The position numbers and the translations under genes are program-made. The notes beneath the pieces were generated by a model, which was not told where the DNA came from, ran no database searches, and saw only the letters and a program-made list of their open reading frames with translations. DNA of 64,000 nt, from positions 1 to 64,000 of the forward strand of contig CAYSJM010000002.1 of assembly GCA_964431385.1 (NCBI GenBank). The letters are read 5' to 3'. Source of the stretch: UTCHB3 sp964431385 (GTDB taxonomy: Bacteria > Bacteroidota > Ignavibacteria > Ignavibacteriales > Ignavibacteriaceae). Below are positions 62,342 to 64,000 of the stretch, one piece after another. Positions within the stretch are counted from its first letter, which is position 1, and every line of letters begins with the position of its first letter.

Positions 62342-62983
62342 ATGAAAAATGAACTCACAGAGAGACAAAAAGCGATATTGGTTTTTGTCTCACAGTTTAT
62401 CGGGAACAATGGATATGCTCCCACAGTAAGAGAGATAGCATCGCATTTTGGATTCAATTCTCCAAGCGGAGCAAAGAAGCATCTGGATACTCTTTACAAA
62501 AAAGGATACCTCAATATGAGCAGCAATGTGAGTAGAAGTATCTCAATTAAAGAGGAAGCCGGATTTGATCAGGAGATACAGTCGAAGATTGATTCCGCAG
62601 TTAATATTCCTGTTGTTGGAAGGGTAGCCGCCGGATTGCCCATACTTGCAGAGCAAAACCTCGAAGGAAGTATCGTAATAGATTCAGTTTTCGTGAGAAC
62701 CACTGACGATTGTTACGCATTAAAGGTAAAAGGTGAGAGTATGGTGAATGCAGGAATATACGAAGGGGATATCGTGGTAGTATCGCCAAAAAAACCTGTT
62801 CATAATTATGACATCGTCGTTGCTATGGTTGATGGTGAAGCTACTGTAAAAAGATTTTTAAAAAAGGATGGCAAAACAACCCTGGTACCGGAAAACGATG
62901 CTTATCCTGTAATCGAAATCAAACCAACGAGTGATTTTTCCATTGCCGGAAAAGTTGTTGGTGTTTTAAGGTGGTATAACTAA
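62342..62983 (+). CDS. lexA: SOS repressor LexA
   Basis: 213 aa. The winged HTH is LTERQKAILVFV and GYAPTVREIASHFGFNSPSGAKKHLDTLYKKGYL. The self-cleavage bond is A97-G98 in GRVAAGLPI. The catalytic dyad is S133 (GESMVNAGIYEGD) and K170 (GEATVKRF); their spacing of 37 equals S119/K156 of E. coli LexA. AGGTGA precedes the ATG. Two small genes follow within 6-17 bases and should be under the same control. Confidence 0.96.
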   Translation: MKNELTERQKAILVFVSQFIGNNGYAPTVREIASHFGFNSPSGAKKHLDTLYKKGYLNMSSNVSRSISIKEEAGFDQEIQSKIDSAVNIPVVGRVAAGLPILAEQNLEGSIVIDSVFVRTTDDCYALKVKGESMVNAGIYEGDIVVVSPKKPVHNYDIVVAMVDGEATVKRFLKKDGKTTLVPENDAYPVIEIKPTSDFSIAGKVVGVLRWYN

Positions 62984-62992
62984 GGAGTTATG

Positions 62993-63241
62993 ATGAAAAC
63001 AGAGATTTTAAGTAAAGCAATAAAAAACAGAAACAGAATTCGATTTTATTATGCAATGGAGCAGATGGTAATCGATCCGTATATCATCTCTTGCGATAGA
63101 GAGGGTAAAAAGACCATATATGGAAAAATTAATGAGACTGATACGGTGCAAAAATTTGAGTTTAAAAAAATCTACAACATCAAAATTCTTGAGAACGAAC
63201 AATTCGCACCAAGAGTCGTCAACGCAACTCGCTACCGTTAA
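62993..63241 (+). CDS. Stand-alone WYL-like domain protein
   Basis: About 82 aa. LSKAIKNRNRIRFYY, then VIDPYIISCDREGKKTIYGK and FEFKKIYNIKILENEQF follow the WYL-domain layout (arginine-rich first helix/strand, DPY strand, R/K-I near the end), with TIYG in place of the WYL triplet. There is no DNA-binding domain. WYL domains usually sense ligands or DNA damage states within larger regulators. AAGGAG at 62982-62987 favours the second ATG at 62993 over 62990. It is cotranscribed with lexA. The family call is mine and moderate. Confidence 0.6.
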   Translation: MKTEILSKAIKNRNRIRFYYAMEQMVIDPYIISCDREGKKTIYGKINETDTVQKFEFKKIYNIKILENEQFAPRVVNATRYR

Positions 63242-63254
63242 CTAACTGGAGAAA

Positions 63255-63704
63255 ATGATGCAGAATTTGAATAAAAGAGATCTTACCGACAAACTTTATT
63301 TTAAGTTGCGGGCAAGTGGATATTCCACTTTGGGAAGAAGGTACGGCACTTACATCCCTGATCCACCGGATATTGGTGAGTTTCAGATAGATATTTTGGC
63401 TAAACAGAAAAAAGAATTTGCGATCGGTATCGTTATCGATGATCTTTCGGGAATGGATATGGAATTTCTGCGAAAAAAGATAAAGTTTCTGGCAGAGAGA
63501 AAATCAACTTATAGTGGCAACCCGGTGAAACTTTTTATTGCAGTAGCCAGGAAGAATTATTTCCTGATTAAACATCTGGTCGAGACTGATCTTGTAGCCA
63601 TGGCACAAAATATCGAGCTTATGTTATGTGAGCCCGAAGCTGACATTTTATTCAACGAAGCACTTGCGAAAGCAAAAACTCAATTCCCCCGGTTTATTAA
63701 TTAG
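63255..63704 (+). CDS. Hypothetical protein, possible degenerate PD-(D/E)xK-like fold
   Basis: 149 aa, no family recognised with certainty. GEFQIDILAKQKKEFAIGIVID resembles the D-xn-ExK core of restriction-endonuclease-like folds, with an Asp in the first strand. The (E)xK dyad is replaced by I-V-I-D, so activity would be doubtful. A helix (FLRKKIKFLAER) and a strand (PVKLFIAVARK) come next, as in that fold. GGAG at 63248-63251 precedes tandem ATGs at 63255 and 63258. Third gene of the presumed lexA transcript. Confidence 0.6.
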   Translation: MMQNLNKRDLTDKLYFKLRASGYSTLGRRYGTYIPDPPDIGEFQIDILAKQKKEFAIGIVIDDLSGMDMEFLRKKIKFLAERKSTYSGNPVKLFIAVARKNYFLIKHLVETDLVAMAQNIELMLCEPEADILFNEALAKAKTQFPRFIN

Positions 63705-63864
63705 CTAAAAAGGGAAAAAACTAAGAATCTTCTTTCTTTTTGACTTTTTTAGCAAAAAAATTATTCAGATGTTTGCTAATTGTTAAAGTAATTTGTTTTT
63801 CCGTCGAAAAATATTTAAAATTCCTTTCTTTGAATTTTTATTTTTTTAACTAACCGGTCCACAG

Positions 63865-64000
63865 TTGGGCAAAGCAAATATCAGTACATCTCAAACAGAA
63901 TCTAAAACACTGAATACTCATAGTGAAATACCACGCCACATAGCCATCATAATGGATGGAAACGGGCGTTGGGCTAAAAGTAACAACCTTCCTCGAATTG
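63865..64000 (+). CDS. uppS: Isoprenyl (undecaprenyl diphosphate) synthase, 5' part
   Basis: About 45 residues are visible. After a short polar leader the sequence IPRHIAIIMDGNGRWAK is the unmistakable cis-prenyltransferase start, with the catalytic Asp in MDGNGRWA. The product makes the C55 lipid carrier for peptidoglycan. An in-frame stop lies at 63847-63849, and the first usable start is TTG at 63865. The 160 bases before it are AT-rich with no clear terminator or promoter. Confidence 0.93.
   Translation, partial: MGKANISTSQTESKTLNTHSEIPRHIAIIMDGNGRWAKSNNLPRI

Noticed and set aside
63705..63864. Possible terminator or small RNA before uppS
   Set aside because: Complementary T- and A-rich tracts are far apart and the region is simply AT-rich.
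1..64000. CRISPR arrays, IS elements, prophage, tRNA and rRNA genes
   Set aside because: I saw no spaced direct repeats, transposase or integrase genes, tRNA-like cloverleaf sequence or rRNA segments on either strand.

Overview
The window looks like chromosomal core sequence from a Gram-negative, menaquinone-using member of the Bacteroidota/Chlorobiota/Ignavibacteriota group. An Ignavibacteria-like organism is my best guess, not a proven one. The reasons are type IX secretion (T9SS) components PorU, PorV and PorQ; C-terminal T9SS-type sorting domains; many signal-peptide/beta-barrel outer-membrane proteins; a hybrid AraC-type regulator; a eukaryotic-type citrate synthase; frequent TTG starts; and a few promoters of the Bacteroidota TTG-N19/20-TAnnTTTG type. 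I see no phage, insertion sequence, CRISPR array, tRNA or rRNA. Coding density is very high and only one gap (14345-14664) exceeds 300 bases.

Layout. 1-7.6 kb: the start of etfB (minus), then a tight plus-strand operon clpS-dacB-glutaminyl cyclase-menH-menB-menA-menE, met tail to tail by a hot-dog thioesterase that probably supplies the DHNA-CoA hydrolase step. 7.6-19 kb: a small outer-membrane protein, rsmE, a purine nucleoside phosphorylase/NupC pair, a glycosyltransferase, a porin, an aldo/keto reductase, a hybrid regulator with a decayed kinase half, a K+(Na+)/H+ antiporter and a membrane-anchored PHP-domain protein. 19-27 kb: htpG, citrate synthase, a GNAT acetyltransferase, hemB-hemL, an M50-like membrane metalloprotease and nth. 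27-45.8 kb: a surface and secretion block: porU-porV, a zinc-site-less M6-like T9SS protein, a peptidase MA/TolB-propeller/beta-barrel protein, a DUF5683-like protein, an MBOAT/SGNH acylation pair, then der, a CoA-disulfide-reductase-like flavoprotein and a TPR protein.

45.8-55 kb: a RelA/SpoT enzyme, ruvX, a cyclic-nucleotide-gated K+ channel, and a sensory group made of an NMT1/THI5-like binding protein, a dCache chemoreceptor and a divergent receiver-histidine kinase, then porQ. 55-62 kb: panD, a small secreted protein, a LytR_C-domain protein, rsfS, argS, a ComF-like protein, a membrane VWA protein and surE. 62-64 kb: lexA under a promoter containing a clear palindromic operator, two small downstream genes (a stand-alone WYL-like domain and an unknown protein), and the start of uppS.

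Themes. The envelope dominates. Nearly every signal-peptidase-I substrate here has glutamine as its predicted first mature residue, and the window also encodes the glutaminyl cyclase that would turn it into pyroglutamate. Several proteins keep a family's fold signature but lose its catalytic residues: the M6-like protein, the MBOAT protein and the kinase half of the hybrid regulator. The least explained items are the lexA operon, the MBOAT lacking both expected histidines, the dead M6 protein next to porV, and the binding-protein/chemoreceptor/kinase module.
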